Assembly (NCBI GenBank): GCA_022984795.1
Contig: JALIHJ010000027.1
Location: forward strand, 1-64,000
Origin: Fabrea salina
Taxonomy: Eukaryota > Ciliophora > Heterotrichea > Heterotrichida > Fabreidae
DNA: 64,000 nucleotides
Reading direction: 5' to 3'
Shown: positions 25,823 through 34,570 of the stretch, piece by piece
How the letters are laid out: each line of letters opens with the position of its first letter
Numbering within the stretch: position 1 is the stretch's first letter
Position numbers and translations under genes: made by a program
Notes under the pieces: model-generated
What the model was told of the DNA's origin: nothing
Databases searched by the model: none
What the model saw: only the letters and a program-made list of their open reading frames with translations

Positions 25823-27016
25823 ATGGGACTAGACATTGAAAGGTTCCAAGAAGAAGTAAACCAAGAGTTAATTTGTGGGATTTGCACAGATGTACTTGAA
25901 GACCCTTTGGAGTGTCTTTCGTGCCAAAACTCTTTTTGTAAAGAATGCATTCAACTTTGGCAACAACGTAGCAATGAGTGCACTAATTGCCGGAATCCAC
26001 TGAGTTTGCAAAGGTCCCACAAGTTCTTGAGGTCTGTTTTGGATAACCTAAGAGTTAGTTGTGTTTACTCTGAAGCTGGTTGTCAGTTTATTCTGCGTTT
26101 GGAAAACTTGTACAAGCACGAAAAAGACGAGTGCAGGTTCAGACTGGTTAAGTGCAGTTGGAAAGAGTGCAGTGTCTTAATAAGAGCATTTGAAAAAGAA
26201 GACCACGAAGAGACTTGTGAGTTCAAACTTACTTGCTGTCAAGAATGCGGCCAAGAGTTCCAGATGAGAGAAGGGCACTCTTGTGTGAAGTACTTACTTG
26301 GACTAATTAACCAACTCCAGGAATCCTTTGATTCTAACCAAAAACAAATTCTGAAGCTGCAAGAAGTCATTGACCCTCAAGATGTTCACCCAGAAACAGT
26401 ATGCAGGGAGTGTGGCATGACTCCTATAAGTGGAGTTAGGAGTGCTTGTTATGACTGCAAGTTTAGCTTTTGTTTGCGCTGTAAAGACAGTCATGAGCAC
26501 AAACAGTTCGTTCAACTGCCTAAACCAGGCTCGCATGAAAACGTGATTTGCGACGAGTGCAACCAAAACCACATTTCTGGAGTGCGTTATAAGTGCAAGG
26601 AGTGTGCTGACTTTGATTTGTGCGAAAACTGCATTTTAGAAACCTTTCATGAGCACAACGACTTCTTCCAGTGGGCACCCTACACTGTGAGGATTTCAAA
26701 ACCAATTGATGAAAAAATAGCTTATTATCCCGGCCAAGTATTGAAGGCAACCTGGAGAGTAGAAAACTTGGGATTTGAGCCCATCAAAAACGTAATCTTG
26801 ACCAGAGTAGGTGGGTCTGAGATACTGGAGAGTCAGTCGATTCACTTTGAAGGCTCAGAAATCCTTCCGAAGCAAAGTTCTGACTTAAATATTCAAGAAA
26901 AACTGTTTATTTCAGAAAAAGGACTTTACCGAGTGGTGTGGAGACTTGCAACTCTGGACAGACTTTCTTTTTTTGGGCCGGAGTTGATTCAGGAAGTAGT
27001 TGTATTGGAAAAGTAA
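25823..27016 (+). CDS. RING-TRAF-ZZ-ZZ-FW domain protein (putative E3 ligase)
   Basis: 397 residues. Domains in order: C3HC4 RING finger (about 18-57, CGICTDVLEDPLECLSCQNSFCKECI); TRAF-type zinc fingers (about 70-155, YSEAGCQFILRLENLYKHEKDEC); two ZZ zinc fingers (about 193-235 and 240-285); and a C-terminal beta domain (about 290-395) with PGQVLKATWRVENLGFEPIKNV, which resembles the FW (four-tryptophan) domain of NBR1. The RING suggests ubiquitin ligase activity, and ZZ plus FW recall autophagy receptors. I know of no protein with this exact set. Follows the Sfi1-like gene by 14 bp. Confidence 0.85.
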   Translation: MGLDIERFQEEVNQELICGICTDVLEDPLECLSCQNSFCKECIQLWQQRSNECTNCRNPLSLQRSHKFLRSVLDNLRVSCVYSEAGCQFILRLENLYKHEKDECRFRLVKCSWKECSVLIRAFEKEDHEETCEFKLTCCQECGQEFQMREGHSCVKYLLGLINQLQESFDSNQKQILKLQEVIDPQDVHPETVCRECGMTPISGVRSACYDCKFSFCLRCKDSHEHKQFVQLPKPGSHENVICDECNQNHISGVRYKCKECADFDLCENCILETFHEHNDFFQWAPYTVRISKPIDEKIAYYPGQVLKATWRVENLGFEPIKNVILTRVGGSEILESQSIHFEGSEILPKQSSDLNIQEKLFISEKGLYRVVWRLATLDRLSFFGPELIQEVVVLEK

Positions 27017-27030
27017 TTAAATTATACTTA

Positions 27031-27951
27031 CTAACAAATATGCACTTCTTTAGTTTCAGTATTGAAACAAAATACTTTGCCGAACTCGTTGGGGCAGTAC
27101 AGAAAGTTCTCGTGGGGAATAAGGTAGTGAGGAAAAGCTGTTGAGAGTCCACTTGGGAACTTAGCTAGTTCAGAGTAGTTAGCTTTGCTGCAGTGGAAAA
27201 TAAACCCTGCTTCGTACTGCTCTTCGTCCACTCCTCCCAAAATCAAAAAGTTAAAGGGGTCCAGCCTGTAAGTTAAGTGCATGTAAAGCTTAACAGGCAA
27301 CTTCAGGTCAAGGGTTCTCCAGATTTTGTGGTGGATGTTTAGCACTTGAACGGAGTCCTGAAGCCAGGAGTCAGTGTTTTCGTTAGCGCCTCCTGTGACC
27401 CAGATTTCTGAGTTGTTTAAAAAGGCACCTGAGAACTCCACAGGAAGGGGCATTTCTTCGTGGACTTTCCAAGTTTGAGTTTTGAAGTTGAACTCTAGAC
27501 AACTGCAGGAGTAGTCAATTTCGTAAGACTTGTTTTTAAGGACTTGTCTGACTCCTCCCAAGGCAAAAGCAGAGCCAGTGTTGGGGGAGTACACCAAGCG
27601 GAGTCTGCGTTTGCAAGCTGGCATGCTAGGTAGGTCAACTAAGGACCCGTTCGAAAGGTCTATGAAGAAGCAGCTAGAAGACTCTTCTCCGTAGAAGTCG
27701 ACACCTCCACAAACCAGGAGTGAGTCTTTTTCTACAGAACACATTCCTGCTTCCGGAAGTATTAGTTTCTCGCAACAGAAATTCTCGAAAGTTTCTGTTT
27801 TGGGTTTGAAAAGCTGCAAGTCAGCAGGGGCTCTGATAATTACATATTCTTCCTGAGTGTCAGGTGAAGAAGTGAGTTCTTCTTTGTTTTCATGTTTAAC
27901 ATTAGGTAAGTAGACTCTGTCTATGTCTTCTTTAACGAGTTTGCATCCCAT
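27031..27951 (-). CDS. Kelch-repeat beta-propeller protein with acylation signal
   Basis: 306 residues. It begins MGCKLVKED, a good N-myristoylation site (Gly2) with a neighbouring Cys3 for palmitoylation, so membrane attachment is likely. At least four kelch-like blades follow, seen as GG pairs with a downstream W or F: LLVCGGVDFYGEE, SAFALGGVRQV, EIWVTGGANENTDSW, FLILGGVDEEQYEAG. No BTB or F-box domain is present. TAG stop. 54 bp from the divergent EML gene. Confidence 0.82.
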   Translation of the reverse strand: MGCKLVKEDIDRVYLPNVKHENKEELTSSPDTQEEYVIIRAPADLQLFKPKTETFENFCCEKLILPEAGMCSVEKDSLLVCGGVDFYGEESSSCFFIDLSNGSLVDLPSMPACKRRLRLVYSPNTGSAFALGGVRQVLKNKSYEIDYSCSCLEFNFKTQTWKVHEEMPLPVEFSGAFLNNSEIWVTGGANENTDSWLQDSVQVLNIHHKIWRTLDLKLPVKLYMHLTYRLDPFNFLILGGVDEEQYEAGFIFHCSKANYSELAKFPSGLSTAFPHYLIPHENFLYCPNEFGKVFCFNTETKEVHIC

Positions 27952-28005
27952 TGTTATTGACTTATAAAATAATTAATAAGGTCTTAAAATAATGCCTGCT
28001 TATAA

Positions 28006-31000
28006 ATGGGAGCTTTGCAAAGCCACCAAATCGACGAGGAAGTTAAGAAACTGTCGCTTTCCGAAAAAGAAATGCTAGAACTCCTTGAAAAGGAGGAAAC
28101 CATCAGGGACTCTTTTGGACTAGATCGGGAAGAGCTAACTGAGGTCTGGAACGCCACTGAAGAGCAACTCGACATTGTCTTCAGAGTCTTTGACCAGCAC
28201 TCCCGGGGCAAAATAGACGCTTACGAGTTTATAGCTGGCATGACTATACTAGCTGACGCGTCCCTAGAAACCAAAGCTCATTTATTGTTTGAGTTGTTTG
28301 ACTTCGATCACTCAAAAAGCATTACTTTTGACGAAATGATTGTGATTTTGAAAACTTCAATGAGTGCTTTCTGTTGCATAGGCAACTCGCAAATGCTTGA
28401 AGCAGCAGAACTTAAAGAACACGCTGAAAGGGTCTTTTCCAAAGTAGACACCAACATGGACAACGAAGTGTCCCTTGCAGAGTGGGTTAGTTTTATAACC
28501 AAAGACACAGAAGCTGTACAAATGCTCCAGAAACTCCAACTAGTGTCTGAAGAAGACTTGCGCCAAAACTGGGGAGCTGAAGACGAACCTGAAGTAGACT
28601 CTGACCTTGAAAACGAAACTGACAACAGAAACTGGACTCGAAGTGATGCCTACGAAAAAGCCAAGGAAGTAGGTTTTGAACTAGAAGACGTAGGCCGGGG
28701 AGACCAGTTCTTAGCTGCAAAGGCTTCACAAGGCGCTGTTGCAAACTCTACCCCTTCCAACTATGCTCCTGAGACCAACTCAAAAGAGCCACCCAATGCC
28801 TCACTTGATCTTGAGTACATTTATGGCTATCGGTGTCATGACGTCAGAAATAACTTGAGGTACACTGCCTCGGGAGAAGTAGTTTACCACACTGCTGCTG
28901 TTGGAGTGGTGCTCAATCAGGAGTCCAACACCCAAAGGCACTTTTTAGCACACTCGGACGACATAATTAGTTTTGACTTAAGTTCAGACGGAAACTTAGC
29001 AGCAACGGGGGAGGTAGGCAGGAATCCCTTGGTTTGTGTTTGGAACACCCAAACTCTGGAGTGTGTTGCTAGTTTCAAAGGCATCCTCAAAAAAGGAGTT
29101 GCACGTGTTTGCTTTTCAAAAGACTGCTCCAAAATAGCAGCTATGGGGGCTGACGACCAGAACACAGTGGTGGTTTACGACTTGCATGCAGAAAACAACA
29201 TGAAACAAGTCCACGCCATTGGAACTGCAGGCAGAGCTAAAATTCTAGACATGAAGTTCCACCCTTCTTACCCCAATAAGCTTGTAGTTTGTGGTCTAAG
29301 GCTTTTGCAAGTCATGACTATTGAAAACGGAACCTTCAAGGTCAAAAAAGGAACAGGTTGGGGCAAAGATGAAAGGTCCAAGCAACAAGCCCTGATATCT
29401 CTCGGTTTTTTAGGAAACAACATTCTGGCAGGCGGGCACAATGGGTGTCTTTTTATCTGGAAAGGAACTGAACTTTCCCGAGCAGTTAAGTTGCACGAAG
29501 GCAGCATCTCTTGCATTGGACCTCGTTATGGAGAGGAAGGCATTGTGACTGGAGGCACTGAAGGGCACGTTTATGTTTTAGACGGGTCTCTGAAAAAGGT
29601 AGACTCAGTCAATTTAAGGAAACTAAGGAGCTTGGCAGCCAAGCCAAGAAGTGTTTGCGAAAAACAAGGAAAACTTCTCGTAGGCACCAGAGGCGGAGAA
29701 GTCATTGAAGTAGAAGCAAGAGCAGCTAAAGTGCTTATGAGGGGCCACTTCCACAAAGAACTCTGGGGACTCACCAAGCATCCTTCAGAGCCCTTGTTTG
29801 CCACTGTTGGGGAAGACTCTATGTTGGCAGTTTGGGAGTTGCTTAACTGCAAGCAAAAGAACTTCTGCAAAGTAGAGGGGCCTGGTAACACCCTAAGTTA
29901 CTCATCAGATGGCCTGCAGCTTTCAGTGGGTTTTCAAAACGGGAAAGTGATTGTTTACAACTCAGAAACTCTAGAAGAAGTAGTTCAGAAACACGACCGC
30001 AGAAAACCTATTAGTCAAGTTAAGTATTCTTTGGACGGAAATTACTTTGCAGTTGGAGGTCATGACTGCTTTATTTACGTTTACAAGGTAACAGAAAACT
30101 ACAAACTGGAATTCAAACTACAAGGTCACGTTTCAGCAATTACTCACTTAGACTTTTCTGTTGAAGGAAATGCTTTGCAGTCTAACAGCAGCAGTTATGA
30201 AATACTTTTCCATGACTTAACTACTGGAGAGCTGAACCCTAGTGGAGCTTCTGAGTACAGGGACTTGGAGTGGAGTACTTGGAGTTGTGTGATTGGTTGG
30301 CCTGTGCAGGGTATTTGGCCTGCTTCCAGCGACGGAACTGACGTGAATGCAATTGAACGCAGTAAGTCCAGCAAAGTGCTTGCAAGTGCAGATGACTTCG
30401 GACAAGTAAAACTTTTTAGGTATCCTTGTCCCGAGAAGAACTCTGCCTTTAATGTGTACCACGGACACAGTTCTCATGTGACTAATCTTGCTTTTGCAGG
30501 AGACTACCTTATCAGTGTTGGAGGCAACGACAAGTCAATATTTCAGTGGAGGTACTTGGAGGAAGAAGAAGAGTTAGTTTCAACAGAGGGTGCTTCTGAA
30601 GTTGAGGACTTTTTTGAAATTGACGAAATAGGAAAGGGAGACCAGTTCTTAGCAGTGAAGCCTTGGAAAGGAGAAGTGGAAGCTAGCCGGCCTAGTAACC
30701 TAGAACTTTCCTCAGACCACAAAGACGCACCTCAAGACTCACTGAGTCTTTTGAAAGTTTTGGGGTTCCGGAGCTTTGACTCCCGAAACAACCTTAAAGT
30801 TACCCGTGCTGGAAAAATCGTTTACCCAGCAGCCGCTTTGGGAGTAGTTATGGACACTAACTCAGGCTTGCAAGAATTCTTTACTGGGCACCAGGAAGAT
30901 GTAGTGTGTTTAGCAATTCACCCTTTCAAAGACTTAGTTGCAACTGGGCAAATGGCTAAAACTGGAAAGTCACGTGAGATCGACTTGTTTGTGTGGGACA

Positions 31001-34000
31001 CTGAAAGCCTTGAGCCAGTTTCGCAGTTGAGTGGATTCCACAGAAAAGCTATTAGGCACGTGGGGTTCTCTCCAGACGGGTCTCTGCTGCTGTCAGTAGG
31101 GGAAGACTCAGACCACAGCTTGGCAGTTTACGACTGGAAGCACAAAAGACTTGTTTGCTCTTCTAAAGTGGACAAAGAAAGAGCTTTGGGAGCGAGTTTT
31201 GTGAACAACTCGCAAATCTGCATATTTGGACTTAAGTTCATTAAGTTCTTTACTATCAAGGGAAAAAACGTATCTGCAAGGAGAGGAGTAGTGGGAAGCA
31301 CAACTAAGCGACTCGAAGCCCAGATTTGTGGAGAACCTTTTATGGACCACTTTGTGACTGGAACCCACGCAGGCAACCTTTGCGTTTGGAGTAACTCTTC
31401 ACTTTCTAAAACAGTGAAAGCTCACGACTCTCAGGTTTGGTCACTTTGTGTGAAAGAAGACAAATTGCTAAGTGGAGGTTCAGATGGAGTGGCTAAGTCC
31501 TGGGACTCAAAACTCAACCAACTACAGAAATTTTCCCTTTCCAATTACTCTTTGAGTGCCGGAATCAGGGCAATAGATGTTGATCAAGCAGGGAACTTGC
31601 TTTTAGGCACTAGAGGAGCTGAAATATTCTGTGTAAAGAACTGGGAAGAACCCCAAATGTTGGTTTCTGGGCACTTCCAAGGAGAGCTTTGGGGTTTAGC
31701 TATGCACCCCAGTGAAGCCCTCTGTGCTACTTGTGGAGGTGACAAAACTGTAAGGGTTTGGGACCTTTTAGAAGGCAAACAGAAACTTGCAGTCACCCTA
31801 GAAAAAGACTCCAGAGCAATTGACTGGTCTGTGGATGGAAGTCTTTTGGTCTTAGGACTAGTGGATGGAAGTGTACTTCTTTTAAGTGCAAGTGACTTGT
31901 CTGTGGTCTCTGAGTTGGAAAGTTCTTTTGGAGGAAAAGACTGCTGGATCCAAGACATCAAGTTCAGTCCTGAAGGCAACAAAGTAGCTTTCGGAGCCCA
32001 TGGAGGCCCCTCTAAGGTTGAAATTGCAGGAGTTGAAAACAGTCAACTATTTAGAATGCATGCTATAGACGTTGGATTGTCTTCAGCACTAACCCACTTA
32101 GACTGGTCTGCTGACGGTAAGTTACTTGCAGTGAACTCACAAGCTTACGAACTCAAGTTTATAAGTGTAGAAGAACAAAAAAGCGTTTCTTCGAGTTCAG
32201 TTAAAGAAACAGAGTGGTTTGGATGGACTTGTGTACTAGGATGGCCTGTTGAGCACATTTGGCCTAAGGGGTCAGATGGAACTGACATCAACTGCTGTGC
32301 TAAGTCGAGGAACAACAAATTACTGGCAACAGCAGACGACTACGGAAAAGTGAACTTGTTCAGGTACCCAGTAGCAGTGGAGGGGCAAGGGAACAACTCC
32401 TACAAAGGGCACTCTTCACACGTTACTAAAGTGAGGTTTTCTTGTGACGACTCTTTTGCAGTGAGTACTGGAGGGAACGACAAGTGTGTTTTTGTGTGGA
32501 AGACTGAAATGGAAGAACCTGAAGAAGACACTGAACCCCAGGAAATGGAAGAAGAACTTGTGTTGAAGGACAAAAGCGAAACTCAAGAAAAGTCCAAAGA
32601 AAAACTTGAAGAAGCTCTAGAAAGCAACAACCCCAACTCTTACTTCAACTTAGAAGACGTGGGAGAGGGAGACCAGTTCATGGCAGTCAAGCCAGCAAAA
32701 GGGTCAATCAGACCACCTTCCAACTTCAAAAGACTTCCTAGGAACCAAACAAGGCCACCTAATGTCAGAGTAGAACTAGAGTTTGTTCACGGCTATAGAG
32801 CTAAGGACTCTAGGAACAACTTGCGTTACTTGCCAGACGGAAAAATCATTTACCACGCTGCAGGACTAGGAATAGTTTACCAAAAAGAAACTCACTCACA
32901 ACAGTTCTTCAACAAGCACTCAGACGATATCATAGCTTTTTCAGTCAGCAAAAGTGGGAGCTTGGCTGCAAGTGGCGAAGTAGGCAGATGGCCTAGCATT
33001 TATGTCTGGAACACCTATAGCATGGTTCCAGTTGCTCACTTCAAAAAGCCTCTTCAAAAAGGAATAGCAGCTTTGGACTTTTCGCCCTCAGAAACTAAGT
33101 TAGTTGCAGCAGGACTGGACGACAACCACAGCATTGCAGTTTACAACCTCAACACCAATGCTTTAGTAGCTTCTTTCAAAGGAGACACCCAGAAAATACT
33201 GGACTTAGCCTGGATTTCAGAGGGAGAATTTGTAACTACAGGTGTTAAGCACTACAAATTGTGGAGAATTTCTGGCACTAGAGTCAACGCAAGCAGGGGC
33301 AAGTTTGGAAAGCTAAACTCTTGTTTGGTGGGACTGACTGTTCAGGGAAACACTGCTTTGTGTGGAAACTTAACTGGACACTTGATTAGGTGGCAAGGTA
33401 GCACTCCTACTAAAGCTGTGCAGGTCCACAGTAAAGCTTTGGACAGCTTGTGGGCCGGGAACTCAGTTATAGTTTCAGGAGGGAAAGATGGGTTTGTGTT
33501 TATTCTGGACAACGAGTTCAACAAAAGACAGTCTTTTGACTTTAACTCACTGAACTTAATGTCGCCTATGGTAAGGTCTGCGTGTTTGAACCAGTTCGGA
33601 GACACTTTGCTTGTTGGAACTTACGGCTGCGAAATCATGGAAGTGGACCTGAGAGCTGGACAGAGCAGAATTCTGGTTAAGGGTCACTACACTCCCAACA
33701 GAGGCAGAACAGTTACTAACGAAATCTGGGGACTTGAAGCCTTTCCAGATGGAGACACCTATGCAACTGCTTCTGACGACGGAACTTTAAGAATCTGGAG
33801 TATATCCCAAAGGGCCCAGCTGCATTCAATCAGGTTCAGCAGAGACGAAGTGATAACTGAGAACGAAAAAGTAAGGTGCTTAAGCTTGCACCCTAGAGGA
33901 AGACTTTTGGCAGTAGGGTTTAAAGATGGCAGCTTTGGAATACTAGACACTAGTTCCTGGGAGTTTACTGTAAGGAAAAAGTGCGCACGTGAAATGATTT

Positions 34001-34569
34001 CCCAAGTGAAGTTTTCCCCCGACGGAAGCAAGTTAGCAGTGGGGTCGAATGGCAACAACATAGACATCTACACTGTGCCTGAGTTCAACAAAGTTGGGGA
34101 GTGCAGGGGACATTCTTCTTACATCACTCATATTGACTGGAGTTGTGACTCACAGTTTCTGCAGTCCAACTGTGGAGCTTACGAATTGCTTTTCTGGGAC
34201 GCAAACACTGCAAAGCAAATGCCTTCGGGCGCAAGTATGCTTAGGGACGAGGAGTGGGGAACTTGGAGTTGTGTGATAGGGTGGCCTGTGCAGGGAATAT
34301 TCCCTCCTTACTCAGACGGAACTGACGTGAATGCAGTTGACAGGTCTAAGCGTTACTTTGGGAACCGGGAGTACAGACTGCTGGCCACTTCAGACGACTT
34401 TGGACTAGTGAAGGTGTTTAGGTACCCCTGTGTAGAAAGCGGTTCAGAAGGGCAAATAGGCAAAGGGCATAGTTCGCACGTGACTAATGTGAAGTTCAAT
34501 TCTACAGACCAGTATCTGATTTCTACAGGAGGAGACGACCAGTGCGTGTTCCAGTGGAGAATTAGTTAA
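28006..34569 (+). CDS. Triple EML microtubule-associated protein with N-terminal EF-hands
   Basis: 2187 residues. Residues about 50-165 hold calcium-binding helix-loop-helix units (FDFDHSKSITFDEM, VDTNMDNEVSLAEW). Three HELP motifs (about 268, 915 and 1588; GYRCHDVRNNLRY, GFRSFDSRNNLKV, GYRAKDSRNNLRY) each open a tandem beta-propeller (TAPE) of WD40 blades. Each propeller pair ends with the same block (WSCVIGWPVQGIWP..SDGTDVNA, WTCVLGWPVEHIWP, WSCVIGWPVQGIFP). This is the EML5/EML6 plan plus an EF-hand head, so microtubule binding under calcium control is likely. MGALQSHQ may be N-myristoylated. Stop 1 bp from the kinesin stop. Confidence 0.93.
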   Translation: MGALQSHQIDEEVKKLSLSEKEMLELLEKEETIRDSFGLDREELTEVWNATEEQLDIVFRVFDQHSRGKIDAYEFIAGMTILADASLETKAHLLFELFDFDHSKSITFDEMIVILKTSMSAFCCIGNSQMLEAAELKEHAERVFSKVDTNMDNEVSLAEWVSFITKDTEAVQMLQKLQLVSEEDLRQNWGAEDEPEVDSDLENETDNRNWTRSDAYEKAKEVGFELEDVGRGDQFLAAKASQGAVANSTPSNYAPETNSKEPPNASLDLEYIYGYRCHDVRNNLRYTASGEVVYHTAAVGVVLNQESNTQRHFLAHSDDIISFDLSSDGNLAATGEVGRNPLVCVWNTQTLECVASFKGILKKGVARVCFSKDCSKIAAMGADDQNTVVVYDLHAENNMKQVHAIGTAGRAKILDMKFHPSYPNKLVVCGLRLLQVMTIENGTFKVKKGTGWGKDERSKQQALISLGFLGNNILAGGHNGCLFIWKGTELSRAVKLHEGSISCIGPRYGEEGIVTGGTEGHVYVLDGSLKKVDSVNLRKLRSLAAKPRSVCEKQGKLLVGTRGGEVIEVEARAAKVLMRGHFHKELWGLTKHPSEPLFATVGEDSMLAVWELLNCKQKNFCKVEGPGNTLSYSSDGLQLSVGFQNGKVIVYNSETLEEVVQKHDRRKPISQVKYSLDGNYFAVGGHDCFIYVYKVTENYKLEFKLQGHVSAITHLDFSVEGNALQSNSSSYEILFHDLTTGELNPSGASEYRDLEWSTWSCVIGWPVQGIWPASSDGTDVNAIERSKSSKVLASADDFGQVKLFRYPCPEKNSAFNVYHGHSSHVTNLAFAGDYLISVGGNDKSIFQWRYLEEEEELVSTEGASEVEDFFEIDEIGKGDQFLAVKPWKGEVEASRPSNLELSSDHKDAPQDSLSLLKVLGFRSFDSRNNLKVTRAGKIVYPAAALGVVMDTNSGLQEFFTGHQEDVVCLAIHPFKDLVATGQMAKTGKSREIDLFVWDTESLEPVSQLSGFHRKAIRHVGFSPDGSLLLSVGEDSDHSLAVYDWKHKRLVCSSKVDKERALGASFVNNSQICIFGLKFIKFFTIKGKNVSARRGVVGSTTKRLEAQICGEPFMDHFVTGTHAGNLCVWSNSSLSKTVKAHDSQVWSLCVKEDKLLSGGSDGVAKSWDSKLNQLQKFSLSNYSLSAGIRAIDVDQAGNLLLGTRGAEIFCVKNWEEPQMLVSGHFQGELWGLAMHPSEALCATCGGDKTVRVWDLLEGKQKLAVTLEKDSRAIDWSVDGSLLVLGLVDGSVLLLSASDLSVVSELESSFGGKDCWIQDIKFSPEGNKVAFGAHGGPSKVEIAGVENSQLFRMHAIDVGLSSALTHLDWSADGKLLAVNSQAYELKFISVEEQKSVSSSSVKETEWFGWTCVLGWPVEHIWPKGSDGTDINCCAKSRNNKLLATADDYGKVNLFRYPVAVEGQGNNSYKGHSSHVTKVRFSCDDSFAVSTGGNDKCVFVWKTEMEEPEEDTEPQEMEEELVLKDKSETQEKSKEKLEEALESNNPNSYFNLEDVGEGDQFMAVKPAKGSIRPPSNFKRLPRNQTRPPNVRVELEFVHGYRAKDSRNNLRYLPDGKIIYHAAGLGIVYQKETHSQQFFNKHSDDIIAFSVSKSGSLAASGEVGRWPSIYVWNTYSMVPVAHFKKPLQKGIAALDFSPSETKLVAAGLDDNHSIAVYNLNTNALVASFKGDTQKILDLAWISEGEFVTTGVKHYKLWRISGTRVNASRGKFGKLNSCLVGLTVQGNTALCGNLTGHLIRWQGSTPTKAVQVHSKALDSLWAGNSVIVSGGKDGFVFILDNEFNKRQSFDFNSLNLMSPMVRSACLNQFGDTLLVGTYGCEIMEVDLRAGQSRILVKGHYTPNRGRTVTNEIWGLEAFPDGDTYATASDDGTLRIWSISQRAQLHSIRFSRDEVITENEKVRCLSLHPRGRLLAVGFKDGSFGILDTSSWEFTVRKKCAREMISQVKFSPDGSKLAVGSNGNNIDIYTVPEFNKVGECRGHSSYITHIDWSCDSQFLQSNCGAYELLFWDANTAKQMPSGASMLRDEEWGTWSCVIGWPVQGIFPPYSDGTDVNAVDRSKRYFGNREYRLLATSDDFGLVKVFRYPCVESGSEGQIGKGHSSHVTNVKFNSTDQYLISTGGDDQCVFQWRIS

Positions 34570-34570
34570 T

